Shown here: positions 1 through 7,261 of the stretch, in pieces
How positions within the stretch are numbered: position 1 is the first letter of the stretch
How the letters are laid out: each line of letters opens with the position of its first letter
Assembly: GCA_029879555.1 (NCBI GenBank)
Contig: JAOUQB010000050.1
Coordinates: 1-10,747, forward strand
Source of the DNA: Nitrospirota bacterium
Lineage (GTDB): Bacteria > Nitrospirota > Nitrospiria > Nitrospirales > UBA8639
Reading direction: 5' to 3'
Length of the DNA: 10,747 nt
Notes under the pieces: model-generated
The model's database searches: none
What the model was told of the DNA's origin: nothing
What the model saw: the letters and a program-made list of their open reading frames with translations, nothing else
Program-made: the position numbers and the translations under genes

Positions 1-967
1 CATGGGGACTCATGCTCGGTTGGGCCGTAGTGACATTCTCATTGCCGAGGCCGATGAAAGTGATGGCTCGTTTTTACGGTTGTCCCCCTCCATTGTGGTG
101 GTGACCAATATGGACAGGGAACATCTTGAACATTATGGAAGTATGGATCGATTGCAGGCGGCCTTTCTGGAATTTATCAACAAAATTCCGTTTTATGGCG
201 CGGCGATTCTTTGCGCGGATGATCCTTGGATTCGTGGCATGTTGCCCAATGTTGTGAAGCGCGTTCTGACCTTTGGCCTCAGTGATTTCTCCGGGGTGCT
301 CACGCCGGATTTATTTGCGACGGATATTGAGGCCAAAGCCCTGGGCGTCGAATTTCGTGCGCATTTTCGTGGGCAAAAACTTGGGCCATTCCGCGTTCGT
401 ATTCCCGGTGTACACAATGTTTCGAATGCATTGGCAGCGATGGGGGTGGCGTTGGAAATGGATGTGCCGGTGGATCTCATTCGATCTGGTCTGGCGGCAT
501 TTTCCGGTGTGGAACGTCGGTTCCAAATTCGAGGCGAAAAAAACGGGATCATGGTTGTGGACGATTATGGTCATCATCCCACAGAAATTCGTGCCACGTT
601 GGCGGCGGCACGATCGACATGGTCTCGGCGATTGGTCGTGGTCTTTCAGCCGCATCGATATTCCCGAACGAGGGATCTGGTAGAGGAATTTTCGAAAGCG
701 TTTGAACAAGCAGATGTGCTCTATGTCCTGGATATCTATGCGGCAGGCGAGGAACCCATTTCTGGGATTAACGGCGAGACATTGGCCGAAAAAATTCGTG
801 GGGCGGGCCATCCGGCCGTTCATTGGGTCAATGGTGCTGCTGGATTGGTGGATCGGTTGCGAGATGACTTGAAGGAAGGTGATGTGTTGATGACCCTAGG
901 TGCTGGGGATGTGTGGAAAGTCGGGAAAGAATTCTTGGAGGCAGCACGAGAAACCATCGAGACGTAA
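1..967 (+). CDS. murC: UDP-N-acetylmuramate--L-alanine ligase, 5' truncated by the window
   Basis: MurC joins L-alanine to UDP-MurNAc using ATP, the first step of stem-peptide assembly in the cytoplasm. About 321 C-terminal residues are visible; roughly the first 130-150, including the ATP P-loop, lie upstream of the window, so the ATG at base 2 is internal and not a start. Seen in order are the Mur central-domain motif AEADESDGSFL, VVTNMDREHLEHYG, the PGVHNVSNALAA segment, FSGVERRFQ, and DDYGHHPTEIRATL and FQPHRYSRT near the start of the C-terminal ligase domain, ending with LMTLGAGDVWKVG. These are the standard MurC signatures; MurD, MurE and MurF lack the DDYGHHP and QPHRYSRT pair. The stop TAA is at 965-967 and murB follows after 27 bases, consistent with co-transcription. 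Nothing looks broken. Confidence 0.96.
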   Translation, partial: MGTHARLGRSDILIAEADESDGSFLRLSPSIVVVTNMDREHLEHYGSMDRLQAAFLEFINKIPFYGAAILCADDPWIRGMLPNVVKRVLTFGLSDFSGVLTPDLFATDIEAKALGVEFRAHFRGQKLGPFRVRIPGVHNVSNALAAMGVALEMDVPVDLIRSGLAAFSGVERRFQIRGEKNGIMVVDDYGHHPTEIRATLAAARSTWSRRLVVVFQPHRYSRTRDLVEEFSKAFEQADVLYVLDIYAAGEEPISGINGETLAEKIRGAGHPAVHWVNGAAGLVDRLRDDLKEGDVLMTLGAGDVWKVGKEFLEAARETIET

Positions 968-994
968 TGCGGAACGACGAACAAAAAAGGAATC

Positions 995-1909
995 ATGTTG
1001 CGACAGCCACCAACCCGAGAACAGCTTCGCCGGGCACTCGCGTTGGTGGAAGGGGAGGTTCGGTGGCGCGAGCCATTGGCCCCGTTGACCTCGCTTCAAG
1101 TTGGGGGTCCTGCGGACGTCTTGGTGATTCCTGCTGATGTCGAGGATGTGATTCGTGTTATTCGGGGGGCTCACGTGAACCACATTCCTCTGATGGTGTT
1201 GGGTGGCACGAACGTAATCATTCGAGATAAGGGCGTTCGGGGTATGGTGATGCAACTAAAGCACTTAACGCATATTCAAGAAGAGGCTGACCATTTGGTC
1301 TACGCCCAGGCGGGTGTGCGGTTGCCGCGACTGATGCAATTTGCTCTTGGGCGGAAACTATCCGGAATGGAATGGGCGGCAGGGATACCGGGAACTGTGG
1401 GCGGTGGGGTGGTGATGAATGCGGGAACTCGCTTAGGTGAGATGAAAGATGTGTTGCAGGCGGTCGATTTTATTACGGCCAATGGCAAGCGGAAGCGAAT
1501 AGAGGCCACCATGCTGACTTTTCTGTATCGAAAAACCACGCTCCCCAAAGGCATCGTGGTTGGGGCGTGGCTCAAATTACGGGCTGCGGCAAAAGCCACG
1601 ATTCAGTCGGCGACCAAACAGTATCTGCAGTATCGAAAAGCCACGCAACCGCTGACACTGCCCAATGCCGGATCGGTGTTTAAGAATCCCATCGGAGATT
1701 CCGCTGGCCGCTTGATAGAAGCAGCGGGTTTGAAGGGGTTGCGAATGGGTGACGCCGAGGTTTCCACCAAACATGCCAATTTTATTGTGAATAGAGGGAC
1801 CGCCACAGCTGACGATGTGCTCACCGTCGTTCGGACCGTTCAAGCTGGAGTGGCCAAAAAATTCGGGGTTCGTCTGCAGTTGGAATGGAAAGTGATTGGG
1901 GAGCGATAA
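995..1909 (+). CDS. murB: UDP-N-acetylenolpyruvoylglucosamine reductase (MurB, type II-like)
   Basis: MurB is the FAD enzyme that uses NADPH to reduce UDP-GlcNAc-enolpyruvate to UDP-MurNAc, the substrate of MurC encoded next door. The 304-residue product has the FAD-binding segments TSLQVGGPADV (about 32-42), VLGGTNVIIRDKGVRG (68-83) and GMEWAAGIPGTVGGG (124-138). The active site is visible: Arg179 in the FLYRK motif, the proton-donating Ser227 in NAGSVFKNP, and Glu297 near the C-terminus in LQLEWKV. The NAGSVFKNP form and the short length fit the type II MurB group rather than the longer E. coli type. The ATG at 995 is preceded by AAAGGAAT, a usable ribosome site. It lies between murC and ddl, the usual dcw order, with a 30-base gap to ddl. 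Confidence 0.95.
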   Translation: MLRQPPTREQLRRALALVEGEVRWREPLAPLTSLQVGGPADVLVIPADVEDVIRVIRGAHVNHIPLMVLGGTNVIIRDKGVRGMVMQLKHLTHIQEEADHLVYAQAGVRLPRLMQFALGRKLSGMEWAAGIPGTVGGGVVMNAGTRLGEMKDVLQAVDFITANGKRKRIEATMLTFLYRKTTLPKGIVVGAWLKLRAAAKATIQSATKQYLQYRKATQPLTLPNAGSVFKNPIGDSAGRLIEAAGLKGLRMGDAEVSTKHANFIVNRGTATADDVLTVVRTVQAGVAKKFGVRLQLEWKVIGER

Positions 1910-1939
1910 GTCACGGGTTCCTGAGAGTGTGTTGTTCAC

Positions 1940-2920
1940 ATGAAAAAGCGAGACATCATGAAGACCACGTCCTTGCGAGTCGGTGTGCTGATGGGAGGAT
2001 CCTCGGCGGAACGGGAAATTTCTCTCAAAACGGGGCGGTCCATTTGCGAATCGCTTCAGCGCCGACGGTACACGGTGGTGCCTATTGATGTGGATGCCAC
2101 ATTGCCTCAACAGCTTCGCGCCAAAAACATTGGAGTGGCCTTTATCGCCCTTCATGGAATGGGTGGAGAAGACGGCACGGTCCAAGGGTTATTAGAAGTC
2201 ATGAACATTCCGTATACCGGATCAGGGGTGTCTGCCAGTGCGGTGTGCATGGATAAAGGGTTGACCCGTGTGGTGCTTCAAGCTGCGGGTATTCCCGTTC
2301 CTGCTGGAATCACCTTGCAGGCGCCATTTATCCCTCCTCGTCCCGCAGGTCATTTGGGATGGCCGGTTGTGGTCAAGCCCTGCACAGAAGGGTCAAGTAT
2401 TGGGGTGTCCATTGTGAAGCAGGCGTCTGGGTGGAGGCGTGCGGTACTCAAAGCCTATCGACACGCGCAACAGGCTGTGGTGGAAAAATATATTCCCGGA
2501 CGTGAAGTGGCTGTCGGGGTCTTGGGCACAAAGATATTCCCTGGCGTGGAAGTGATTGCCCCAGGAGGGTTCTATGATTTCAAGGCGAAATATGGCAAGG
2601 CCGCCACTCGGTATCTCTGTCCGGCCCCGCTCACAGCTCGTGTAGAGCGACTGCTTCGTGAATACAGTCTTCACGCCTACCAGGCGTTGGGATGTCGTGG
2701 AGCCACTCGCGTGGATTTTCGGATTCATCCGAATGGGCGTCCTTATGTGTTGGAGCTGAATACGATTCCTGGCATGACTGCACGGAGTTTGTTGCCGATG
2801 GCTGCGGCGCAACAAGGCATGACCTACGATGATTTGGTGGAAGCGATTTTACAGGCGGCCTTACTCAACCGTGGGCGGGTGCCTCGCCGAACGAAGACTC
2901 GCAAACAGGGAGCGACATAA
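1940..2920 (+). CDS. ddl: D-alanine--D-alanine ligase
   Basis: Ddl is an ATP-grasp enzyme that makes the D-Ala-D-Ala dipeptide added to the precursor by MurF. With the start at 1940 it has 326 residues. Visible motifs are VGVLMGGSSAEREISL (14-29, with the conserved Glu24), HGMGGEDG (72-79), the ATP-binding PVVVKPCTEGSSIGVS (142-157), YDFKAKY (212-218), and the metal and ligand-binding LELNTIPGMT (271-280). The conserved Tyr in the YDFKAKY loop indicates D-Ala rather than D-lactate specificity, as known for this family. The start is uncertain: an in-frame ATG at 1958 gives 320 residues and neither has a strong ribosome site. The last 16 residues are very basic (RGRVPRRTKTRKQGAT). The stop overlaps the ftsQ start by one base (TAATG), suggesting translational coupling. 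Confidence 0.95.
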   Translation: MKKRDIMKTTSLRVGVLMGGSSAEREISLKTGRSICESLQRRRYTVVPIDVDATLPQQLRAKNIGVAFIALHGMGGEDGTVQGLLEVMNIPYTGSGVSASAVCMDKGLTRVVLQAAGIPVPAGITLQAPFIPPRPAGHLGWPVVVKPCTEGSSIGVSIVKQASGWRRAVLKAYRHAQQAVVEKYIPGREVAVGVLGTKIFPGVEVIAPGGFYDFKAKYGKAATRYLCPAPLTARVERLLREYSLHAYQALGCRGATRVDFRIHPNGRPYVLELNTIPGMTARSLLPMAAAQQGMTYDDLVEAILQAALLNRGRVPRRTKTRKQGAT

Positions 2921-3741
2921 TGGGGGTTCGGGACATCCTCTCATCCAAGCAACCGAGAAAAAACCGGCCACTCAAGCGTGGGGATGGGGTGCGGCGGTCA
3001 GAGAAAATTCGGAAAACTTCCCCTATTCGACGTGTGGTGATGGGCAGTCTTTTAGCTGGGCTTATCGTGGGTGTCGTCATTGGTGGACGAACAGCAATAC
3101 GGTCGGTGAACGCATGGACCAAAATTCAACAGGTCACGATTGTCGGCTTGGAGCGTCTTTCACGAGAGGAGATTACAGCTGAGTTGAATTTACCTTCGGA
3201 TTCCAGTTTGTGGTCCATCGACATGGATCAGCTCAAAGGACAACTGGAGGCTCATCCCTGGATTCGTTCGGTCACCTTTGATCGAGTTCTGCTTCATTCT
3301 CTGATCGTTCAGGTGGAAGAACGTCAACCGGCCGCGCTCTTGCGAGCAGCGAAGGCCACGTATTTTCTGGATGGGGAAGGACATTTATTACCAGGGGAAA
3401 CCACCAAAGCCGGTGAGGCTTTGCCGGTACTCGAAGGGATGACCTCGAAGTTTTTTACTCAACATCAGGATGAAAGTCATCGGCGCGCGAAACAGGGTAT
3501 TCACTTGGCGGAATTATTATCAGAACGTTTTCCAGGACGGCCGACCGTCAACGTGGCGCATCCGCACACGACCATTGTGGATCTTCCACGCTTTCGTTTC
3601 CAGTTCGGGCAGGAAGTGGACCAACAGTGGGAACGGTTTTTGGTGTTGTATCCCACGGTGAAAGACGCCATTGAACGACAATCGCAAGAAGTGGATTTGA
3701 GATTTTCTCAAAAAGTCATTCTTCGCAAGAGGACACTCTAA
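2920..3741 (+). CDS. ftsQ: Cell division protein FtsQ/DivIB
   Basis: FtsQ is a bitopic inner-membrane protein that links the cytoplasmic Z-ring to the periplasmic divisome by binding FtsB and FtsL. The 273-residue product has a strongly basic cytoplasmic N-terminus (about 1-38), one membrane segment (about 39-60, rich in Leu, Val, Ile and Gly), a POTRA domain starting near IQQVTIVGLERLSREEI (about 69-136) and a C-terminal beta domain (about 137-265). The segment WIRSVTFDRVLLHSLIVQVEERQPAA is typical of the POTRA end in this family. Sequence similarity within the family is low, so the call rests on this architecture plus the position between ddl and ftsA. The start overlaps the ddl stop, and its ribosome site would lie inside ddl (AGGGAG just upstream). 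Confidence 0.92.
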   Translation: MGVRDILSSKQPRKNRPLKRGDGVRRSEKIRKTSPIRRVVMGSLLAGLIVGVVIGGRTAIRSVNAWTKIQQVTIVGLERLSREEITAELNLPSDSSLWSIDMDQLKGQLEAHPWIRSVTFDRVLLHSLIVQVEERQPAALLRAAKATYFLDGEGHLLPGETTKAGEALPVLEGMTSKFFTQHQDESHRRAKQGIHLAELLSERFPGRPTVNVAHPHTTIVDLPRFRFQFGQEVDQQWERFLVLYPTVKDAIERQSQEVDLRFSQKVILRKRTL

Positions 3742-3743
3742 CT

Positions 3744-4997
3744 ATGACCAAAAAAGAACACATTGTGGTAGGCCTCGACATTGGGACGACGAAAATTTGC
3801 GCGGTCGTGGGCGAAATTTTGGCCGACCGTTCCGTCAACGTGATTGGGATCGGGTCGCATAAATCGACCGGTTTGCGCAAAGGCATGGTCGTGAATATGG
3901 AAAGTACGGTGGAATCCATCAAGCATGCCGTAGAAGAAGCCGAACTCATGGCGGCCGTACAAATTAATTCCGTGTATACGGGGATTGCAGGCAGCCATAT
4001 CGGCAGCGAAAGTGCACAGGGGGTGGTGGCGCTCAAGAAACGTGAGGTCACCAAAGGCGATATCAAGCGTGCTGTGGATACCGCCCGTGGTTGTGCGGTC
4101 CCTCCGCCGGATCGACAAATTCTGCATGTGCTGCCACGGGAGTTCATCGTCGATGATCAAGAGGGGATCCGAGATCCCTTGGGTATTGCAGGATCTCGCT
4201 TAGAAGTCGATGTTCATATTGTGACGGGTGCCGTCACCTCCGCCCAAAACCTTGCCCGATGTGTGAGTCGAGCCGGCTTAGATGTCGTCGATATTATTTT
4301 GCAGCCGTTGGCCTCAAGTGCTGCCGTGCTCTCTCCGGAAGAGCGAGAGTTGGGTGTCGTCATGGTCGATATTGGAGGGGGGACGACTGATGTTGCCATT
4401 TGGGTCGAAGGGTGCATCCGACATTCTGCGGTGATTCCAATGGGTGGGCATCATTTGACCTCGGATTTGGCGATTGGGTTACGAACAGCGCCGGAAGACG
4501 CAGAAAAAATTAAATTGCAATATGGCGTGGCCAGTAGTCAATTATTGAATGACGACGAAAATATTGAGGTGCCGAGTGTGGGTGGACGTCCGCCGCGGGT
4601 CATGCCTCGAACGATCGTGGCACAAATTCTCTCACCACGTGTCGAAGAAATGTTTGAGATGGTGCGTCGTGAAATTCGACGAGCGGGTTATGACGGCATG
4701 TTGGTGGCGGGAGGAGTCTTGACGGGTGGGACGTCGTTGCTTCCGGGAATGGCGGAAGTGGCTGAACACGTGCTCAATCTGTCCGTTCGGTTGGGACGTC
4801 CCTTGGGAGTGGGAGGGTTACGAGATATCGTGCAAAACCCGATGTATTCCACCGCCGTTGGGTTAATCGTTCATTCCGTGAGTCAAGAAAATGAATTTGA
4901 AGTCGTCGGGGCTGGAGGTGGCAAATCTCAAAAACCCTCACGTTGGATGGGGGGAATGGTGTTTAAGATGAAGGGATGGGTCATGAACTTTTTTTAA
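3744..4997 (+). CDS. ftsA: Cell division protein FtsA, actin-like membrane anchor of the Z-ring
   Basis: FtsA is a cytoplasmic actin-fold ATPase that tethers FtsZ filaments to the membrane and recruits later division proteins. The 417-residue product shows the phosphate 1 motif GLDIGTTK (10-17), phosphate 2 motif DIGGGTTD (209-216), and the adenosine-type segment MLVAGGVLTGGTSLLPG near the C-terminal third. The last residues form an amphipathic, Trp, Phe, Met and Lys-rich tail (about 400-417, ending GWVMNFF), which matches the known membrane-targeting helix of FtsA. The SHS2/1C domain lies between the two phosphate motifs. The ATG at 3744 follows AAGAGGA at 3727-3733 and is two bases after the ftsQ stop, so the two are probably co-translated. 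Length is normal and no key residue is missing. Confidence 0.97.
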   Translation: MTKKEHIVVGLDIGTTKICAVVGEILADRSVNVIGIGSHKSTGLRKGMVVNMESTVESIKHAVEEAELMAAVQINSVYTGIAGSHIGSESAQGVVALKKREVTKGDIKRAVDTARGCAVPPPDRQILHVLPREFIVDDQEGIRDPLGIAGSRLEVDVHIVTGAVTSAQNLARCVSRAGLDVVDIILQPLASSAAVLSPEERELGVVMVDIGGGTTDVAIWVEGCIRHSAVIPMGGHHLTSDLAIGLRTAPEDAEKIKLQYGVASSQLLNDDENIEVPSVGGRPPRVMPRTIVAQILSPRVEEMFEMVRREIRRAGYDGMLVAGGVLTGGTSLLPGMAEVAEHVLNLSVRLGRPLGVGGLRDIVQNPMYSTAVGLIVHSVSQENEFEVVGAGGGKSQKPSRWMGGMVFKMKGWVMNFF

Positions 4998-5000
4998 TCC

Positions 5001-5132
5001 ATGGAAGGAAAGGAGAAGCGAGCATCCATGCCCCCTGTCGCATTGTCACTGAAACAACAACTTGATTTACCTGTCACAACAATCTGCCTGAGAGATGGCA
5101 GAAAGGAGGCTTCCCATGTTTTCACTGTCTGA
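5001..5132 (+). CDS. Possible leader peptide overlapping the start of ftsZ
   Basis: An open frame of 43 codons from ATG 5001, or 34 from ATG 5028, fills most of the 118-base gap between ftsA and ftsZ and ends at TGA 5130-5132, inside the ftsZ coding region. AAGGAG at 5010-5015 lies 12 bases before ATG 5028, a long but possible spacing. The predicted peptide ([20 protein letters not shown] from 5028, then a polar stretch) has no recognised domain. Ribosomes finishing it would cross the ftsZ ribosome site, which fits translational coupling, but an open frame this short can arise by chance. I am not confident that it is expressed. Confidence 0.25.
   Translation: MEGKEKRASMPPVALSLKQQLDLPVTTICLRDGRKEASHVFTV
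5103..5109 (+). promoter_or_regulatory. Shine-Dalgarno site that sets the ftsZ start
   Basis: AAGGAGG lies six bases before ATG 5116, a near-perfect match to the anti-Shine-Dalgarno sequence. It argues for initiation at 5116. The upstream in-frame ATG at 5095 would place this site inside the coding region and add a seven-residue extension (MAERRLP). Confidence 0.85.
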
Positions 5133-6360
5133 TGATGAACTCGCGACGATCAAGATTAAGGTCGTCGGTGTTGGTGGGGCTGGCTGTAATGCCGTCAATA
5201 CCATGATTGAATCTGGCTTGAGCCGCGTAGAGTTTGTGGTGGCCAATACAGATTTGCAGGCGCTTGGCCGTTCCATGGCCTCTTACAAAATTCAATTGGG
5301 CCCGGAACGCGCACGAGGGTTGGGTGCGGGTGCTCGACCTGAGGTCGGGAAGGAGTCAGCCCTTGAAAGCGAAACCCAAATTCGTGATGCCTTGGAAGGA
5401 TCGGACATGGTGTTTGTCACCGCTGGTATGGGTGGTGGCACCGGAACAGGGGCGGCTCCCGTTGCGGCAAAAATTGCTCGAGAACTGGGGATTCTCACTG
5501 TGGGGGTGGTCACCAAGCCGTTTCAATATGAAGGAAATCGTCGTGCCAGCTTTGCCGAAGACGGTATTCGTGAATTGAAGAAGCATGTGGATTCACTGTT
5601 AATAATCCCCAATCAAAAATTGCTTGGGTTAGTGGATAAAAATACCCCGCTCTTAGAAGCCTTTAAGGTCGCGGATGATGTGTTGCGCCAAGCCATTCAA
5701 GGTATTTCCGACGTGATTACGACGCCGGGTTTAGTGAATGTGGATTTTGCGGATGTGCGCACGGTGATGGGGTATTCCGGGCGGGCTGTGATGGGCATGG
5801 GCATCGGGCGTGGGCCGTCCCGTGCTGAAGAAGCCGCCAAATTGGCGATTGCTAGTCCGCTGTTGGAAGACGGCAGCGTGGAAGGCGCTCGAGGGCTGTT
5901 GCTGAATATTACGGGTGGCCCCAGCATGACGTTGCATGAGGTGAATGAGGCTTGCAATATTGCCCGGGAAGCCGCTGATCCACAGGCCAATATCATCGTG
6001 GGACAAGTGATTAACCCAGATATGGGTGAAGAATTGACGGTGACCGTCATTGCCACGGGATTCGAACAAGGCGAATCGGTCTTGCGGTTCCCGGATGTTC
6101 ACCAACCGACATTGGTCGTGGAGCCGGTCAAGACTCGGCCCATGGTCTCCGTTGGAATAGACAATACGGAAGGTACTGGCGAAGAGGATATGGATCGTCC
6201 TACTTACCTGCGTCGGCAAGTTGTGGCACGGAAAGCCACAGAAAATGGCCACGGAAATGGTAACGGGAACAGTAATGGGAATGGCAACGGCAATGGAAGT
6301 TTGTTGGTCGATGATGATTGGGATGTGCCCACATTTTTGCGGAAGAAATCGGATATCTAA
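5116..6360 (+). CDS. ftsZ: Cell division protein FtsZ
   Basis: FtsZ is the tubulin-like GTPase that polymerises into the cytokinetic ring. From ATG 5116 it has 414 residues. Seen are the nucleotide-binding [17 protein letters not shown] near the N-terminus, the tubulin signature GGGTGTG (106-112), and the T7-loop NVDFAD (208-213) that completes the active site of the next subunit. The C-terminal linker is short and contains an Asn/Gly tract (about 377-394). The final segment [13 protein letters not shown] (399-411) is the conserved peptide that binds FtsA and other partners. A second, very similar segment [12 protein letters not shown] (357-368) lies before the Asn/Gly tract (see findings). 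The start was chosen on the strong ribosome site at 5103-5109. ftsA is upstream, pgeF downstream. Confidence 0.98.
   Translation: MFSLSDDELATIKIKVVGVGGAGCNAVNTMIESGLSRVEFVVANTDLQALGRSMASYKIQLGPERARGLGAGARPEVGKESALESETQIRDALEGSDMVFVTAGMGGGTGTGAAPVAAKIARELGILTVGVVTKPFQYEGNRRASFAEDGIRELKKHVDSLLIIPNQKLLGLVDKNTPLLEAFKVADDVLRQAIQGISDVITTPGLVNVDFADVRTVMGYSGRAVMGMGIGRGPSRAEEAAKLAIASPLLEDGSVEGARGLLLNITGGPSMTLHEVNEACNIAREAADPQANIIVGQVINPDMGEELTVTVIATGFEQGESVLRFPDVHQPTLVVEPVKTRPMVSVGIDNTEGTGEEDMDRPTYLRRQVVARKATENGHGNGNGNSNGNGNGNGSLLVDDDWDVPTFLRKKSDI
6241..6300 (+). repeat. Asn-Gly codon repeat tract in the FtsZ C-terminal linker
   Basis: About ten imperfect Asn-Gly dipeptides (one His and one Ser replace Asn or Gly) are coded by six-base units of the form AAY GGN. 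The third positions vary from unit to unit (AAT/AAC; GGA/GGC/GGT/GGG), so this is not a clean recent slippage product; the protein repeat seems old or kept by selection for a flexible linker. Confidence 0.8.
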
Positions 6361-6382
6361 AGTCTCGCGCTACAAATATACA

Positions 6383-6389
6383 AAGAAGG
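6383..6389 (+). promoter_or_regulatory. Shine-Dalgarno site supporting the pgeF GTG start
   Basis: AAGAAGG lies nine bases before GTG 6399. It supports that start over the upstream ATG at 6318, which lies within the ftsZ conserved C-terminal coding region. Confidence 0.6.
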
Positions 6390-6398
6390 TTGGCCATC

Positions 6399-7127
6399 GT
6401 GGACGCTGTGGTGTCTCATGACGGATTTACTAGTGAGGTGATTCCCCTCCGCCATTTCTTTGGCACTCGTCAGGTGCCGAGTGGCTTGGAAGCGTTTATT
6501 CGATTAGGGGAAGTGACGGTCGGGCCTCCCTCGTTTCCCTTCATTGCCAGTTTGAAGCAAATCCACAGTACCCGGGTTGTCGTCATTGACAGCCCGGTGA
6601 CGCTGGGAGCGATGTCGGACGGTGAGGCGGATGCGTTGGTGACCAATCAACCGAATCTCTTGCTCGTCGTCCGGACGGCGGATTGCGTTCCGGTCTTGAT
6701 GGTGGACCCTAAGGTGGGGGTCATTGGGGCAGTCCATGCCGGTTGGCGTGGAGCGGTTGGAGGAATCATTCCCAGGACCATTCAAACCTGTGTGGAGCAA
6801 TTTGGAGCAGATGTTGCCAACTTGCATGTGGCGATTGGGCCTTCGATCGGCCTCTGCTGTTATGAAGTTGATGCTCCGGTGATTGAGCCTTTACACTCTG
6901 GGTATCCCGATTGGCAGGGTGTGCTTCAGGAAACCTCAAACGGGAAGGGGATGTTGGACCTTAAGCAGCTGCTCTGGCATCAAACGCTTTCCAGTGGCAT
7001 CCCCGAGGGGCAAGTTGAACGCCTGGAATATTGCACCCGCTGTCGCGAAGACCTCTTTTTTTCCTACCGTCGAGAGGGGAAAGTGATGGGAACCATGATG
7101 AGTGGAATCATCCTTCCAGGGGATTAG
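6399..7127 (+). CDS. pgeF: Peptidoglycan editing factor PgeF (multicopper oxidase-fold, YfiH/YlmD family)
   Basis: PgeF-family enzymes remove L-Ser wrongly added to UDP-MurNAc by MurC, keeping the first stem residue as L-Ala; relatives also show purine nucleoside activities. From GTG 6399 the product has 242 residues, matching the usual length of E. coli YfiH. The metal-site residues are seen as His56 in KQIHSTRV, Cys96 in RTADCVPVLMVD and His113 in AVHAGWRGAVGG. Also present are IGPSIGLCCYEVD and the C-terminal CTRCREDLFFSYRREG. An upstream ATG at 6318 would overlap ftsZ by 43 bases with a family-atypical N-terminus. The gene sits 38 bases after ftsZ, the position of ylmD in Bacillus-type clusters, and a wall-quality enzyme fits with murC and murB in the same cluster. 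Confidence 0.92.
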   Translation: MDAVVSHDGFTSEVIPLRHFFGTRQVPSGLEAFIRLGEVTVGPPSFPFIASLKQIHSTRVVVIDSPVTLGAMSDGEADALVTNQPNLLLVVRTADCVPVLMVDPKVGVIGAVHAGWRGAVGGIIPRTIQTCVEQFGADVANLHVAIGPSIGLCCYEVDAPVIEPLHSGYPDWQGVLQETSNGKGMLDLKQLLWHQTLSSGIPEGQVERLEYCTRCREDLFFSYRREGKVMGTMMSGIILPGD

Positions 7128-7216
7128 GGAACAAGTCAGCGAGGAAATAGGAGAAGGAAACCTATAGGAATTTCCGCTCTTTCCCCTTGAACAGTGCGGC
7201 TCCCCACGTGGTTCCT

Positions 7217-7245
7217 GTGACTTAAGACCCATTCCTGTTTACAAT
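7217..7245 (+). promoter_or_regulatory. Candidate sigma-70-type promoter upstream of yggS
   Basis: In the 134-base pgeF-yggS gap, GTGACT (7217-7222, 4 of 6 matches to TTGACA) and TACAAT (7240-7245, 5 of 6 matches to TATAAT) are separated by exactly 17 bases. Transcription would begin near 7252, only about 10 bases before GTG 7262. The palindrome CCACGTGG at 7204-7211 lies just before the -35 and could be an operator. This is by-eye matching only. Confidence 0.35.
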
Positions 7246-7261
7246 AATCTGAGTATTCATC

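Noticed and set aside
1577..2185. 202-codon open frame on the minus strand across the murB-ddl junction
   Set aside because: It lies opposite two clearly functional genes, the translation has no recognisable motif, and its length follows from codon bias of the sense strand.
5095..5115. Seven-residue N-terminal extension of FtsZ from ATG 5095
   Set aside because: The strong ribosome site AAGGAGG would fall inside it; initiation at 5116 fits better.
5731..6252. 173-codon minus-strand frame opposite ftsZ
   Set aside because: His, Arg and Ser-rich translation without domain pattern; a shadow of the conserved ftsZ coding strand.
6318..6398. 27-residue extension of PgeF from ATG 6318
   Set aside because: It overlaps the ftsZ conserved C-terminal coding region, and the GTG at 6399 with AAGAAGG gives the normal family length.
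7156..7175. Inverted repeat GGAAA...TTTCC around CCTATAGG after pgeF as a terminator
   Set aside because: The stem is five bases with a ten-base loop and no T-run follows, so an intrinsic terminator is not supported.
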